Source: Halomonas sp. KG2 (lineage in GTDB: Bacteria > Pseudomonadota > Gammaproteobacteria > Pseudomonadales > Halomonadaceae). From it: a stretch of DNA of 64,000 bases. Below the pieces are notes generated by a model. The model was not told the origin of the DNA and did not search any database. It saw only the letters and a list, made by a program, of their open reading frames with translations. Position numbers and translations under genes: made by a program. Location: the NCBI GenBank assembly GCA_030440445.1, contig CP098528.1:3038001-3102000 (forward strand). The letters run 5' to 3'. Shown here one piece after another: positions 8,839 through 18,340 of the stretch. The first letter of the stretch is position 1, and every line of letters starts with the position of its first letter.

Positions 8839-9609
8839 ATGGCTGATACGCCTACCCCTCTTGAAGTGCGCAATATAAAAAAGCGCTTTGGCGATACAGA
8901 AGTTCTCAAAGGCCTCTCTCTCGAAGCTCAAAAGGGTGATGTCATCACTCTCATTGGTGCATCAGGGTCTGGCAAAAGTACCTTCTTGCGCTGTATGAAC
9001 CTCCTGGAACAACCTGACGAGGGTGAATTGTTCGTTCATGGCGAGCAGATTCGCTTTAAAACGACCAGACATGGCCGCGAACCTGCCGATTGGAAACAAG
9101 TCGTGCAAATGCGTGCCAAGCTGTCGATGGTTTTCCAGAGCTTCAACCTATGGGCCCACATGACGTTGCTTGAGAACATTATCGAAGCACCTATTCATGT
9201 CTTGGGAAAACCCAAAAAAGAAGCTATCGAACACGCACGTGCACTGCTCGAGCGCGTTGGGCTAAGCGCACGCGCTGATGCCTACCCGGCGCAAATGTCG
9301 GGTGGACAGCAACAGCGCGGTGCAATTGCCCGAGCGCTCGCGATGGATCCCGAAGTAATGCTGTTTGATGAGCCAACGTCGGCGCTTGACCCAGAACTGG
9401 TCGGCGACGTTTTGAAAGTAATGCACGGCTTAGCCGATGAAGGGCGCACCATGGTGGTGGTCACTCACGAAATGAGCTTTGCCCGCGATGTATCCAGCAA
9501 AGTAATTTACCTACACCAAGGCTTGGTAGAAGAAGCTGGCGCGCCTGCTGATGTGCTGGGCAACCCACAATCACCGCGCTTAAAGCAATTTCTGGCCCCC
9601 AAATATTGA
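8839..9609 (+). CDS. Polar/basic amino acid ABC transporter, ATP-binding subunit
   Basis: A 256-residue ATPase of the HisP/ArtP/AotP type. It has Walker A GASGSGKSTFLR, the Q-loop VFQSFNLWAHMT, signature MSGGQQQRGAIARAL, Walker B VMLFDEPTSALDPEL and the switch His in VVVTHEMSFAR. It powers import of histidine, arginine, lysine or ornithine at the inner membrane. The start at 8839 is preferred to an in-frame ATG at 8803 because GGAG precedes it at 8827. It is the first gene of a four-gene operon with two permeases and a binding protein; astE upstream suggests arginine or ornithine as substrate. Confidence 0.93.
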   Translation: MADTPTPLEVRNIKKRFGDTEVLKGLSLEAQKGDVITLIGASGSGKSTFLRCMNLLEQPDEGELFVHGEQIRFKTTRHGREPADWKQVVQMRAKLSMVFQSFNLWAHMTLLENIIEAPIHVLGKPKKEAIEHARALLERVGLSARADAYPAQMSGGQQQRGAIARALAMDPEVMLFDEPTSALDPELVGDVLKVMHGLADEGRTMVVVTHEMSFARDVSSKVIYLHQGLVEEAGAPADVLGNPQSPRLKQFLAPKY

Positions 9610-9624
9610 TCAGCGAGGCACACC

Positions 9625-10326
9625 ATGCTTGATTTGCAAGGTTATGGCCCCCGCCTGATCGAAGGGGCGGGTGTTACCATTCAATTAGCGGTTCTGTCGC
9701 TTATTCTAGCCATTTTACTTGGCTTGTTAACGGCGACTGCCAAAATGTCACGCAACTGGTTCCTGCACCGCACTGCGACGGTATACACCACCGTTATTCG
9801 CGGCGTACCGGACTTGGTGCTGATGATGCTGCTGTTCTTTGGTGGTCAGATCGGTGTTAACGCCATTAGCGATATGCTTTATGACCATTATGACATTGAT
9901 ATCTATATTAATTTCAATGCGTTCGCGGCGGGTGTTCTCACTATTGGGTTCATTTTTGGTGCTTACATGGGTGAAACTTTCCGCGGCGCTTTCATGGCAG
10001 TGGATAACGGCCAGATTGAAGCGGGAAAAGCGTACGGCATGAGCAGCGCTTTGGTATTTCGGCGTATTCGCTTTCCGCAAATGATGCGCCACGCACTCCC
10101 TGGCTTATCTAACAACTGGATGGTGCTGCTTAAAACAACGGCACTGGTATCAGTGATCGGTTTGACGGATATGGTTCGCGTCGCTGCGGAGGCTTCCCGA
10201 GCCACCCATGAACCCTTTACTTTCTTACTTCCCGTCGCAGCGGCTTACTTGCTGATTGCTAGCGTATCCGAGTGGATCTTCGTGCGGCTACAAAAACGTT
10301 ACGACATTGGCTTTGGGGGGCAATGA
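9625..10326 (+). CDS. Amino acid ABC transporter permease (HisQ/AotQ type)
   Basis: A 233-residue inner membrane permease with about five helices. The BPD_transp_1 coupling loop is seen as EAGKAYGMSSALVFRRIRFPQMMRHALP at about residues 130-160, with the EAxAxG motif facing the ATPase. The N-terminal GAGVTIQLAVLSL stretch is typical of the His/Glu/Gln/Arg opine family. It starts 15 bases after the ATPase gene and ends one base before the second permease, so the genes are cotranscribed and the two permeases form a heterodimer. Confidence 0.93.
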   Translation: MLDLQGYGPRLIEGAGVTIQLAVLSLILAILLGLLTATAKMSRNWFLHRTATVYTTVIRGVPDLVLMMLLFFGGQIGVNAISDMLYDHYDIDIYINFNAFAAGVLTIGFIFGAYMGETFRGAFMAVDNGQIEAGKAYGMSSALVFRRIRFPQMMRHALPGLSNNWMVLLKTTALVSVIGLTDMVRVAAEASRATHEPFTFLLPVAAAYLLIASVSEWIFVRLQKRYDIGFGGQ

Positions 10327-10327
10327 G

Positions 10328-11059
10328 ATGCTGGATATTTCTGCGTGGTTCAACGACCTGCTAGCTGGCAACGTAATTTTCACCCCAGATACGTTAGGCT
10401 ACTACTGGGAAGGGCTAGTTACGACAACCCAACTGGTATTCCTTTCTTTGGTAGCGGGCTTAATACTGGCAGTGCCACTTGCCGTTATGCGCAGCTCAAA
10501 GCATAAATGGATTAGTTTACCCATCTATTTTTACACCTATGTCTTTCGTGGCACGCCACTGCTGATTCAGCTATACATCATCTACTATGGCGTGGTGTTT
10601 GTTGACGGTATCCAAGAAACATTTTTGTGGCCAATCCTGCGGGAAGCTTTCTACCCCGCGCTGATTGCCTTCACGCTTAACACGGCGGCCTATACGACTG
10701 AGATTTTCCGAGGGGCTATCAAAGCGACATCCAAAGGGGAAATTGAAGCTGCCAGGGCTTACGGCATGTCACAAAACCTCATGATGCGGCGTATTATTCT
10801 GCCCAGCGCTTTCCGACGTGCCCTGCCCGCCTATGGCAACGAAGTTATCTTTATGCTGCATGCCAGCGCCATTGCCAGCGTCGTCACGCTAATGGATCTG
10901 ACAGGGGCTGCACGCTTCGTTTATGCCCGCTTCTACGCACCGTTTGATGCTTTCTTATTTGTAGCAGTGATCTATCTTTGCCTCACATTTGCCATTTTGT
11001 ACTTCTTCCGTTTCCTGGAGAAAAAGCTGTTGGCCCACTTAAGGCCGCAAAACACTTAG
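10328..11059 (+). CDS. Amino acid ABC transporter permease (HisM/AotM type)
   Basis: A 243-residue partner permease. It has EGLVTTTQLVFLSL at the N-terminus, YVFRGTPLLIQLY and the coupling loop IEAARAYGMSQNLMMRRIILP. The ATG at 10328 follows the previous stop after one base, with the G-rich end of the preceding gene as ribosome site. An in-frame start at 10256 would overlap the first permease by over 70 bases and is rejected. A short tandem repeat follows the stop, before the binding protein gene. Confidence 0.92.
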   Translation: MLDISAWFNDLLAGNVIFTPDTLGYYWEGLVTTTQLVFLSLVAGLILAVPLAVMRSSKHKWISLPIYFYTYVFRGTPLLIQLYIIYYGVVFVDGIQETFLWPILREAFYPALIAFTLNTAAYTTEIFRGAIKATSKGEIEAARAYGMSQNLMMRRIILPSAFRRALPAYGNEVIFMLHASAIASVVTLMDLTGAARFVYARFYAPFDAFLFVAVIYLCLTFAILYFFRFLEKKLLAHLRPQNT

Positions 11060-11113
11060 TACCAAGAGCACCGTATCAACAACACCGTATCAAGAGCACC
11101 GTACCAAGAGCAC
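11058..11113. repeat. Short tandem repeat, 14 bases x 4
   Basis: Four direct copies of a GTACCAAGAGCACC-like unit (variants GTATCAACAACACC and GTATCAAGAGCACC) begin in the stop codon of the permease gene and extend into the gap before the binding protein gene. No hairpin potential is evident. End coordinate is accurate to one or two bases. Confidence 0.8.
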
Positions 11114-11270
11114 TTAACAACAAAAGCATCGAGTAATAAAAACAGCCTCGTTTGTTGTACCGTCAAACAAACGTTGGTTCATAGCAACGCTCCCTCTTTT
11201 CGTTCGCCCTAACCTAGGGTACGTTAAAGGGGATCACCTCTAGTGAACCTGCTTTCTACGGAGTATAAGA

Positions 11271-12041
11271 ATGAAGAAACTACTAACAGTATCTGTGCTT
11301 GGTTTAGCCATTGCTGCCGCCTCTTCTGCCCAAGCGCGGGATTACGATCATGTGCGCATTGGTGTTGACGTCCCCTACGAACCAATGGAATACCGCACAG
11401 CCGATGGTGAACTGACCGGTTTTGATATCGACCTTGGCAACGCCCTTTGTGATCAGATGGGCGTGACCTGTGAGTGGGTCGAGCAAGAATGGGATGGCAT
11501 TGTTCCTGGCCTTCTATCGCGCAACTACGATGCCATCATGTCGTCGATGACCATCAACGAAGAGCGGCGCCAGACACTGCTCTTCTCCGACCCCTATATC
11601 ACCATGCCCGGCGCCTGGTTCGCTCCAGCAGACAGCGACCTTGAAGAGGCTACAGTGGAAACCCTTGAGGGTTTATCCATCGGCGTACAGCGCGGCACCA
11701 CCTATGACAACTTCGCCACCGATACCTTTGGCGATACCGCTACTATCAACCGCTACTCCACCGCCGATGACATGGTGCTGGATATGGATGCAGAGCGCCT
11801 GGACGCTGTCTTCCTGGAGTTTTCAGTGGGCAAATCTACCCTGCTTGAAAACGAAGATAGCGACTACAAAGTGGTCGGAGAGATGGTTACCGAGCCCAAG
11901 GAAGTTTTCGGTGAAGGTTTTGGTATCGCCTTCCGTCAGCGTGACGAAGCCCTTGCTGAGAAATTCAACGAAGCCCTTGCTGAGTTGAAAGAAGACGGCA
12001 CTTACGACGAAATTTTCGCTCGCTACTTTGGCGAAGAGTAA
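11271..12041 (+). CDS. Periplasmic amino acid-binding protein of the ABC transporter
   Basis: A 256-residue family 3 solute-binding protein. A Sec signal peptide of about 22 residues ends in SSAQA. The mature part has RIGVDVPYEPMEYRTADGELTGFDIDLG, the family's ligand-binding start, and ends with a KEDGTYDEIFARYFG tail. It delivers a basic or polar amino acid to the two permeases. CGGAG lies before the ATG. The 210-base gap with tandem repeats separates it from the permeases, so it may also have its own promoter, as is common for abundant binding proteins. Confidence 0.93.
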   Translation: MKKLLTVSVLGLAIAAASSAQARDYDHVRIGVDVPYEPMEYRTADGELTGFDIDLGNALCDQMGVTCEWVEQEWDGIVPGLLSRNYDAIMSSMTINEERRQTLLFSDPYITMPGAWFAPADSDLEEATVETLEGLSIGVQRGTTYDNFATDTFGDTATINRYSTADDMVLDMDAERLDAVFLEFSVGKSTLLENEDSDYKVVGEMVTEPKEVFGEGFGIAFRQRDEALAEKFNEALAELKEDGTYDEIFARYFGEE

Positions 12042-12060
12042 GCGCTAGCAGCATGTGTAT

Positions 12061-12081
12061 GCCTCCCCCTATCGGGGAGGC
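12061..12081 (+). terminator. Hairpin after the binding protein gene
   Basis: GCCTCCCC and GGGGAGGC form an 8-bp GC-rich stem with a five-base loop, 20 bases after the stop. The T-tract is poor, so termination here is likely partial. Confidence 0.55.
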
Positions 12082-12091
12082 TTATACCGCG

Positions 12092-12128
12092 AGAAGCTAT
12101 CATGCACACTTAGCTTCTTTTCTTCTTT
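12092..12128 (+). terminator. Intrinsic terminator of the ABC transporter operon
   Basis: AGAAGCTA (12092-12099) pairs with TAGCTTCT (12111-12118), followed by the T-rich run TTTTCTTCTTT. This looks like the main terminator. The rest of the gap up to 12372 shows no gene I can support. Confidence 0.7.
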
Positions 12129-12372
12129 CAGCACCATTCTGGTTGCAATTGCCAGCTCTATGCGCGCTCTGCCCAGGTACTAGCGGTAATATCGCCTGCT
12201 TTTATCTGAGCGAATGGTTCGACGAATAGCCTTCCCCTCTTGGCACGCCCGTGCCACCTAACGCCTCTAGCGTGATTGTGTAATGCACAGTTTTGCAGAC
12301 AAAAGCTGAGATTTAATTGCTGCAAAGCGACTCGTTCCGCAGCTGTCGTGGCCAACTTTCGTACCGCCGCTC

Positions 12373-15102
12373 TCACGTGACCAGTTCGATCCTCCCCTGC
12401 GCCCGCGCTACAGCTTCGGCATGGGCGAGCGCTCGGCTGGCAATATCGGGGCGACCCGCCTTTTGAGCCAGTCCAGCACGCAGTCGGTGAAGCTCGGCGA
12501 GGTACCAGCGCTCACCGCTCGCTCGGACGATCGCGAAAGCCTGACGCAAGGCATGCATCCCTGAGACTGGATCACCCATATTCCCCGCGACCTCTGCTGC
12601 GAGCCCGTGGCCGAAGGGTAGCGTGACCCTCACGCCCATCGCATTGAAAGCCGCGAGCCCCCCTGCAATCCGAGAGGCCCCGGCTGTGTCGCCGGACATT
12701 GCCTGCGCCCAGCCCGCCAGCATCTCGCCTGCGTCGCCCCAAACGGGCACCGCCTCACTCTGGCACAGGGCAACAAGCGCCTCGGCCCGCTCGCGGGTCA
12801 GGCCGATATCGCCACGGAGACGGGCGCAGACCGCCCCACACCAGAGCATCTGGGCGCGCCCGAAGGCGGTGCCCAGTCGGTCGGCGCGCGCACTGCCAGC
12901 GGTGAAGTGCCGCTCAGCCTCTGCCGAGGAGCCAGTCAGTTCGGCGACACAGGCCGCGTACTGGCGACATACAACCTCCGGGTCCTCACCGAAGAGGACA
13001 TTACCGTTCTGCTCGGCATGGCGCGGCGCGATTTCCAGCACGGCGGCGATTTCTGCGGCGCAAGCCGGTAAAGCGCCGGTGAAAAACCGAGTCTGCCCGA
13101 CAGCGTTATGGGCTACCATCGCCATATGGGCCGGTGCGTGCCCTGCGAGAGCCTGCAGCCCTAACGCGAGATCTTCGGCGCGGGTTAGTTCAGCCCGCGT
13201 CAGGTGATCGTTCCAAAGCCCTGCGAGAACCGGGATCGTCGTAGCGGGATCGCCGACCTCGGCAGCTAGTTGCCCCGCGCGGCGGTAAACCTCCCGAAGC
13301 TCTTCCGCAGTAAAGCCATCCGAGACAATGAGCGCCGCGCCAAGCCCAAGCAGAGCGTCGAGTTCGGTCGCGCGGTCGGCCTCAGGGTTCGTCGTACCGG
13401 CCCCGCTGCCTCGGGTCAGCAGGTCCCGTGCTCTGCGGAACTGCTCTGCTGCATCCATGGAGGCACCACGCGCCTGCGCACGCCACCCCGACAGCACGCG
13501 ATAGCGTGCGGCACGCGGCCAGTCGGCGCCGCGTTCAAAGTGATCGGCCAGCACGGGGGCTATCTCACCCGCTGCATTACCGTGGCTGGCCTCCAGCCGC
13601 AGACCGACCCTTCGGTGCGTGCCTTGCCTGTTCGCTGCCGGCAACCCATCGTAGAGCGCTTCGTGATGTAGCGCGTGCCGGAAGGCATAGCGCGTGGCCA
13701 CCGATCCGTCGGGTCGATAGCTGAGGCCCGCACGGGTGATGAATCGTCGGTTTCGGGCGAGGAGTTCTAGCTGCCGCTCCGCCGCCTCCACCCCGTCGCG
13801 GTTGTCGGCCAGGTCAATAGCGGAAAAGTTCGATCCCGCTACACTGGCGGTTTCAAGCAAGCTGCGCTCCTCGGCCAGCAGGCGGCTGGTGCGTTCAGTC
13901 TCGATCAGGGTACGGACACTGGGGGCGATGGCTGCGACCAGCGCCTCGGGAGAGGAGGAAAGCTGCCAGCCAGCCTCGTCGCGCCGCACAAGACCTTGCG
14001 CCTGCCAAAAGTCTGCCGCCGCATCAACGAGCATGGCATGGCCTTCGGTTCGGTGAGCGAGAGTTTGTGCCAAATCAGGGGGAAAGGCGTTGCCCTGGAA
14101 GCGCTCTGCAAGGCATCCAGACACTGCCGACTCATCGAGGCCACCAAGGGTGATCAGCCTGCAGTCTGGCTGCCGACTTAGCTGGCCTAGTGTTGCTGCA
14201 AGCGTTCCAGCGCGGTCTAGTTCATCATCGCGATAGCTACCCAGAACCAGTAATCGCGCCGGTGTGCGTTGTAGCCCCCAAGCCGCTAGCCAAGCTAGCG
14301 TACTGGGGTCTGCCCAGTGCAGATCCTCTAGCACGAGAATACCGGGGCGGCCACGCGTCAGCCGCTCCATCAGCGCGGAGAATTCCCGCAGCATTGAGTC
14401 GCGGCGAGTACGGTCCAACGCTTCCGCCTTCGAGCGACGCCCAGGCTGTTGCTTGACCCAAGAGGGCGCAACGAGTGGCAGAAGTCGCGCCAGCGTCCCC
14501 CCCTCAGGCCCGGACATAAGTTGTGTCAACACATCCATCAGCAGCCCGTAGGGCTCGCGTGCGCCAGGGTGCGCAATGGCCTGTCCCCAGGCGATCCACA
14601 GCGGTGTGCGCTGGGGTAAACCAGCCTCAAATGCTTCCAGAAGGCGTGTCTTACCGGCCCCTGCCTCGCCCGAAATAAAAGCCAGCGCCCGTCGACCACG
14701 CTTGGCGGCGTCGGCCCTTTCGCTTAGAACTTCCAGCTCTTTATCCCGCCCGAGGCAGAGTACTGTCGATGCCGTTATAAGATCCTCAGACGCAGCGCCG
14801 ATCAGCGAGATCGGACTCGTCAGCCGGTAGCCCCGGCGACCCACTGTCTCGATCAGCCCGGCGTCTTGGGCGCTGTCGTCCAGCATCCGGCGCAATTCGC
14901 GGATGCACTGTTTGGGGCCTGCCTCGTTGCCATGGCTATTGCCCCATATCATGCGCCGTAAATCAGCCGTGCTGACCACTTCGCCTTGTTGCTCCACCAA
15001 TGCCACCAAAACAGACAGCGTCTTGGGACGCAGGCGCATCTGTACTTCGCCGCACAGCAAAATGCCTTCGCTTAGGTTTACCTTGATATCTTTCGAAATC
15101 AT
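12373..15102 (-). CDS. Large transcriptional regulator: winged helix, AAA ATPase and TPR-like domain
   Basis: A 909-residue regulator. Residues about 1-100 form an OmpR/CadC-type winged helix (RLRPKTLSVLVALVEQQGEVVS and the VGRRGYRLTSP wing). Residues about 115-400 are an AAA_16-like ATPase with Walker A GEAGAGKTRLL and Walker B ILVLEDLHWADPS. The C-terminal half is rich in alanine helices of TPR type. Such proteins sense an unknown signal and activate transcription. There is no membrane helix, so it is cytosolic. It is transcribed away from the serine hydrolase/TpsB operon across a 215-base gap and is the obvious candidate to control it. Base composition is more GC-rich than the neighbouring genes, which suggests transfer. 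Confidence 0.85.
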   Translation of the reverse strand: MISKDIKVNLSEGILLCGEVQMRLRPKTLSVLVALVEQQGEVVSTADLRRMIWGNSHGNEAGPKQCIRELRRMLDDSAQDAGLIETVGRRGYRLTSPISLIGAASEDLITASTVLCLGRDKELEVLSERADAAKRGRRALAFISGEAGAGKTRLLEAFEAGLPQRTPLWIAWGQAIAHPGAREPYGLLMDVLTQLMSGPEGGTLARLLPLVAPSWVKQQPGRRSKAEALDRTRRDSMLREFSALMERLTRGRPGILVLEDLHWADPSTLAWLAAWGLQRTPARLLVLGSYRDDELDRAGTLAATLGQLSRQPDCRLITLGGLDESAVSGCLAERFQGNAFPPDLAQTLAHRTEGHAMLVDAAADFWQAQGLVRRDEAGWQLSSSPEALVAAIAPSVRTLIETERTSRLLAEERSLLETASVAGSNFSAIDLADNRDGVEAAERQLELLARNRRFITRAGLSYRPDGSVATRYAFRHALHHEALYDGLPAANRQGTHRRVGLRLEASHGNAAGEIAPVLADHFERGADWPRAARYRVLSGWRAQARGASMDAAEQFRRARDLLTRGSGAGTTNPEADRATELDALLGLGAALIVSDGFTAEELREVYRRAGQLAAEVGDPATTIPVLAGLWNDHLTRAELTRAEDLALGLQALAGHAPAHMAMVAHNAVGQTRFFTGALPACAAEIAAVLEIAPRHAEQNGNVLFGEDPEVVCRQYAACVAELTGSSAEAERHFTAGSARADRLGTAFGRAQMLWCGAVCARLRGDIGLTRERAEALVALCQSEAVPVWGDAGEMLAGWAQAMSGDTAGASRIAGGLAAFNAMGVRVTLPFGHGLAAEVAGNMGDPVSGMHALRQAFAIVRASGERWYLAELHRLRAGLAQKAGRPDIASRALAHAEAVARAQGRIELVT

Positions 15103-15317
15103 GCCGTAGGGGGCCTCGGAACTGACTACCCCAGGCCGTAGCGCACGAATGGCGGCAGCCGTTAGGTAAAGGGCATAAGCGGATTAGTAAAGCGCAAATT
15201 ATACCCACATTGCACCTTAATTGAACTTTACATTTGTTTGTTTGCAATCATAAATGGGCTATCTTCGCTTTCGAAGCAATCCAAGTAGCAAGTGCATAAC
15301 AAACAAGGGACAGGCAC

Positions 15318-16610
15318 ATGACAGCGATCAGACTCCATCACAGAACGGCCCGCCAGTTTCGGCCCAGCCTCTCGGTCTGTGCTGTGGCTTTTGCCCTCGC
15401 GGCCCCGGTTACAGCGCAGGCTCAAGATCAGGCTCAGCAGTTCTGCGTGGCCGACCCGGCAGCGGTAACGGCTCGTGCAGCCATCACGCTACCCGACACG
15501 CCGCTGCCTGAGACGCTGGCCGACGCCCTTGATGCGGCCGCGCTTGGGGCGCTGGACGGGGCCGCTGCGCCGGGGATTATTGCGGGCGTTGTCACACCCG
15601 AGGGCAGGTGGAGCGGTGCTTGGGGCGTTGCGGACCCCGAAACCGAGGCTGCGATGGAAGTCGGCATGCATACCCGGATCGGATCGATCACCAAGACCTT
15701 CACCGGTACCGCCCTGATGCAACTGGCCGAAGCTGGCAAGCTATCGCTCGACGATACGATCGACCAGTATGTGTCCGGCATTCCCAATGGCGATATCATC
15801 ACCCTACGCCATCTGGCCAGCATGACCAGCGGCCTGCTGAGCTATACTCAGGCGGACCCTTTCCTTGATCAGTTCTTCGCAGATCCTAACTTGCCTTATA
15901 CGCCGCAGGAGCTGCTCGATTTTGCCCTCCCCGGTTCACCGATCTTTGCGCCGGGGGAGGAATTCAATTATTCAAACACCAATACCGTGCTGCTGGGCCT
16001 CGTGATTGAGCAGGTGACCGGGCAAGATATCGACACTGTCTTTGCTTCGATGATCCTGGAACCACTGGGCCTGACAGAGACCATCGGTCCTGACGGTGCC
16101 ACCCTTATGCCGACGCCTTATCCGCAGGGATTTACCCTGCAAGGTGATGCTGCCACGCCGACAGCGCCTTCGAACGCGACGCATTGGAATCCGTCTTGGG
16201 GATGGACAGCGGGCGGAATGATCTCAACTCTCGACGACCTGCTGGTTTATGGGCGATCCCTCGGCACAGGCAAAGGCCTGTTAAGCGCCGAGACACAGCA
16301 CCAGCGCCTGCGGTCCTTCCCCGAACCGGCAGGCTACGGCATCGCCATGGGATGCGTCGACGGCTGGGTCGGCCACACGGGCGAACTGCCGGGTTACAAC
16401 ACGACGGTGTTTTACGACACGACGACAGACACGACGGTAGTCGTCCAGGCTAACAGCGACATCCCTTCGGGCGATTGCGGGGATGAGGACGTGCTACCGA
16501 ATAACCCCGACGAACTTGCGTGCAGCTCGCCCGCTAGCCGCGTGTTTGAGGCGTTATCCGTCGCCCTCGGGCATCCGTTTTCTATGCCACCGACGGTTCC
16601 GGCAGAGTGA
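15318..16610 (+). CDS. Secreted serine hydrolase, beta-lactamase/DD-peptidase fold
   Basis: A 430-residue protein with a signal peptide ending near APVTAQAQ. The class C beta-lactamase/PBP-like active site is complete: SITK (nucleophile Ser, in RIGSITKTFTGTAL), YSN (in FNYSNTNT) and HTG in place of KTG (in VGHTGELPG). These enzymes act as esterases, peptidases or beta-lactamases in the periplasm or outside; the substrate here is not predictable. It overlaps the next gene by four bases (GTGA), so translation is coupled to the outer membrane transporter. It belongs to the GC-rich block with the regulator on its left. Confidence 0.87.
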   Translation: MTAIRLHHRTARQFRPSLSVCAVAFALAAPVTAQAQDQAQQFCVADPAAVTARAAITLPDTPLPETLADALDAAALGALDGAAAPGIIAGVVTPEGRWSGAWGVADPETEAAMEVGMHTRIGSITKTFTGTALMQLAEAGKLSLDDTIDQYVSGIPNGDIITLRHLASMTSGLLSYTQADPFLDQFFADPNLPYTPQELLDFALPGSPIFAPGEEFNYSNTNTVLLGLVIEQVTGQDIDTVFASMILEPLGLTETIGPDGATLMPTPYPQGFTLQGDAATPTAPSNATHWNPSWGWTAGGMISTLDDLLVYGRSLGTGKGLLSAETQHQRLRSFPEPAGYGIAMGCVDGWVGHTGELPGYNTTVFYDTTTDTTVVVQANSDIPSGDCGDEDVLPNNPDELACSSPASRVFEALSVALGHPFSMPPTVPAE

Positions 16611-18283
16611 GCGTGTTAACATTGCAGCTCCATCCCAGCTGCTCCTCCCCCCTTCGCTTGGGCGCACTGGCACTGCTTTGCGCCTGTTACGCGGGCCCGG
16701 CCTTTTCACAGGGCTTGCCGAACGTCGACCGTATCCTCTCCGAGCAAACTGTCATTCTACAACGCTATGAACCGCCGCCACAGGTGGGCAGTGTCGCCAT
16801 TGGCGTGCAGGACGAACGCGACAAGATCGACTTAGATCGCGCCAAAAGCATCCGTTTTCGCTTGAACTCGGTGCACATTGATGGCGCGCGGACTCTACCA
16901 TTGCCGGCGTTGACGCCAATCTGGCAGGGCAAAATCAGCACCGAAATTACGCTAGCTGACCTTTACCGCATGGCAGATGCTGTTGACGCGGCCTATCTCG
17001 CTGCGGGCTATTTTTCCAAGACAGTGGTGCCGGTGCAGGATTTTTCTGACGGACAGATCCAGCTGCAGGTATTCGAAGGCTATGTCGACCGTATCGAGAT
17101 CAACAGCAATATCCCCGGCATCGAGAACCGACTGTCCCCTTACCTGCAACGTATTCTCGACATGCACCCGATTCGGGTAAAGGCGGCCGAGCGCGAACTA
17201 TTGTTAATGAGTGATCTTGCCGGACTGTCGATTGAAGGCACGTTTGTGCGCCCCGAAGGCGCGACGGGCGGCGGAGTGCTGCGGCTGGAGGTCGCACAGC
17301 ATCGCAGCGCAGGAATGATCGGGCTCGATAATCTGGGGTCCGACGCCGTTGGCCCACTACAAATGGCCAGTATGGTGACCCTAAACGATGTCCTGCGCAG
17401 GTTCGAGACCACTAACCTAACCGGCGTCATCACACCGCAACACCCTGACCGGATGACACTGCTTCAAATGATGCAAAGCTATCCGATCAGCTCGAACGGG
17501 CTTAGCGCGGGCTATAGCGTTGTTTATCTGCGCCAACACCCCGACGGAGGAGCTGGTGCGCCAGACATCGATGTGACATCAGCCATAGGCACGGCGTTTA
17601 TGTCCTATCCGTTTCTGCGGACGCTGGACAGGTCGCTCTGGGGGCAGGCTGAGCTGACGGTGCGTAACGATGACGTGGACGTTTTTGGCTCGGCCGCTGC
17701 CCGCAGCCGGATCCGCTGGGCGACGAACTCACTGCAATATAGCCAGAGCTTTGAGACCTCCGAGATCAACCTCGAAGGAGCGTTGAATCTCGGCACGAAC
17801 TCGGATATTGATCTGGGCGCGGTGCCAGATGACTTCCACTTTGTTACCGCCGAACTGGACTACACACAGGCGCTCAGCGAGGCGACGACAATGACATTGT
17901 TGGCTCGCGGCCAGTACTCTGGCAGGCCCCTGCCGGGGGCTGTTCAGTTCGGCATTGGAGGCGAGACTTATGGCAGAGCCTTCGATAGCGGCACCATCTC
18001 TGGCGACAAAGGTGCAGCGGCCTCGGCCCGGGTAAGCCACGAGGTCGATATCGGGCTGGCACTCCTGCCCACGCTTTCAACCTCGGCCTTCGTGGATTAC
18101 GGCGCAGCCTGGTCCGACGACGTCACCGGACACATGTATCTTGGCTCCTATGGAGTGGGCCTTGGTGGAACGTTAGAAGAACGGCTGAATTTCCAGGTTA
18201 TCGGTGCGCTTCCTTGGACCCGTTCTGACATAGTGGACGACAAGGGGGGCAAACTAGTTTTCCAACTGGCAATGCCCTTCTGA
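16607..18283 (+). CDS. Two-partner secretion outer membrane transporter (TpsB, ShlB/FhaC family)
   Basis: A 558-residue outer membrane protein starting with GTG at 16607. After a signal peptide ending near AFSQG, residues about 75-150 form a POTRA_2 domain (FRLNSVHIDGARTL; YLAAGYFSKTVVPVQDF) and a second POTRA follows to about 225. The remaining 330 residues are an FhaC-type 16-strand barrel ending in the terminal phenylalanine strand FQLAMPF. TpsB proteins export one large beta-helical TpsA partner. No TpsA gene is nearby; the flanking genes code for serine hydrolases, which are therefore candidate cargo or maturation enzymes. Translation is coupled to the first hydrolase by the GTGA overlap. 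Confidence 0.88.
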   Translation: MSVLTLQLHPSCSSPLRLGALALLCACYAGPAFSQGLPNVDRILSEQTVILQRYEPPPQVGSVAIGVQDERDKIDLDRAKSIRFRLNSVHIDGARTLPLPALTPIWQGKISTEITLADLYRMADAVDAAYLAAGYFSKTVVPVQDFSDGQIQLQVFEGYVDRIEINSNIPGIENRLSPYLQRILDMHPIRVKAAERELLLMSDLAGLSIEGTFVRPEGATGGGVLRLEVAQHRSAGMIGLDNLGSDAVGPLQMASMVTLNDVLRRFETTNLTGVITPQHPDRMTLLQMMQSYPISSNGLSAGYSVVYLRQHPDGGAGAPDIDVTSAIGTAFMSYPFLRTLDRSLWGQAELTVRNDDVDVFGSAAARSRIRWATNSLQYSQSFETSEINLEGALNLGTNSDIDLGAVPDDFHFVTAELDYTQALSEATTMTLLARGQYSGRPLPGAVQFGIGGETYGRAFDSGTISGDKGAAASARVSHEVDIGLALLPTLSTSAFVDYGAAWSDDVTGHMYLGSYGVGLGGTLEERLNFQVIGALPWTRSDIVDDKGGKLVFQLAMPF

Positions 18284-18340
18284 TCCGCTAGGAGGTATCG
18301 CCTCACCTGTCGCGCCACCCATCCCACAGGAGATCCTGAC

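Noticed and set aside
12158..12376. 72-codon minus-strand frame overlapping the end of the large regulator gene
   Set aside because: No ribosome site, no recognisable motif, composition like translated non-coding sequence, and it overlaps a terminator-rich gap.
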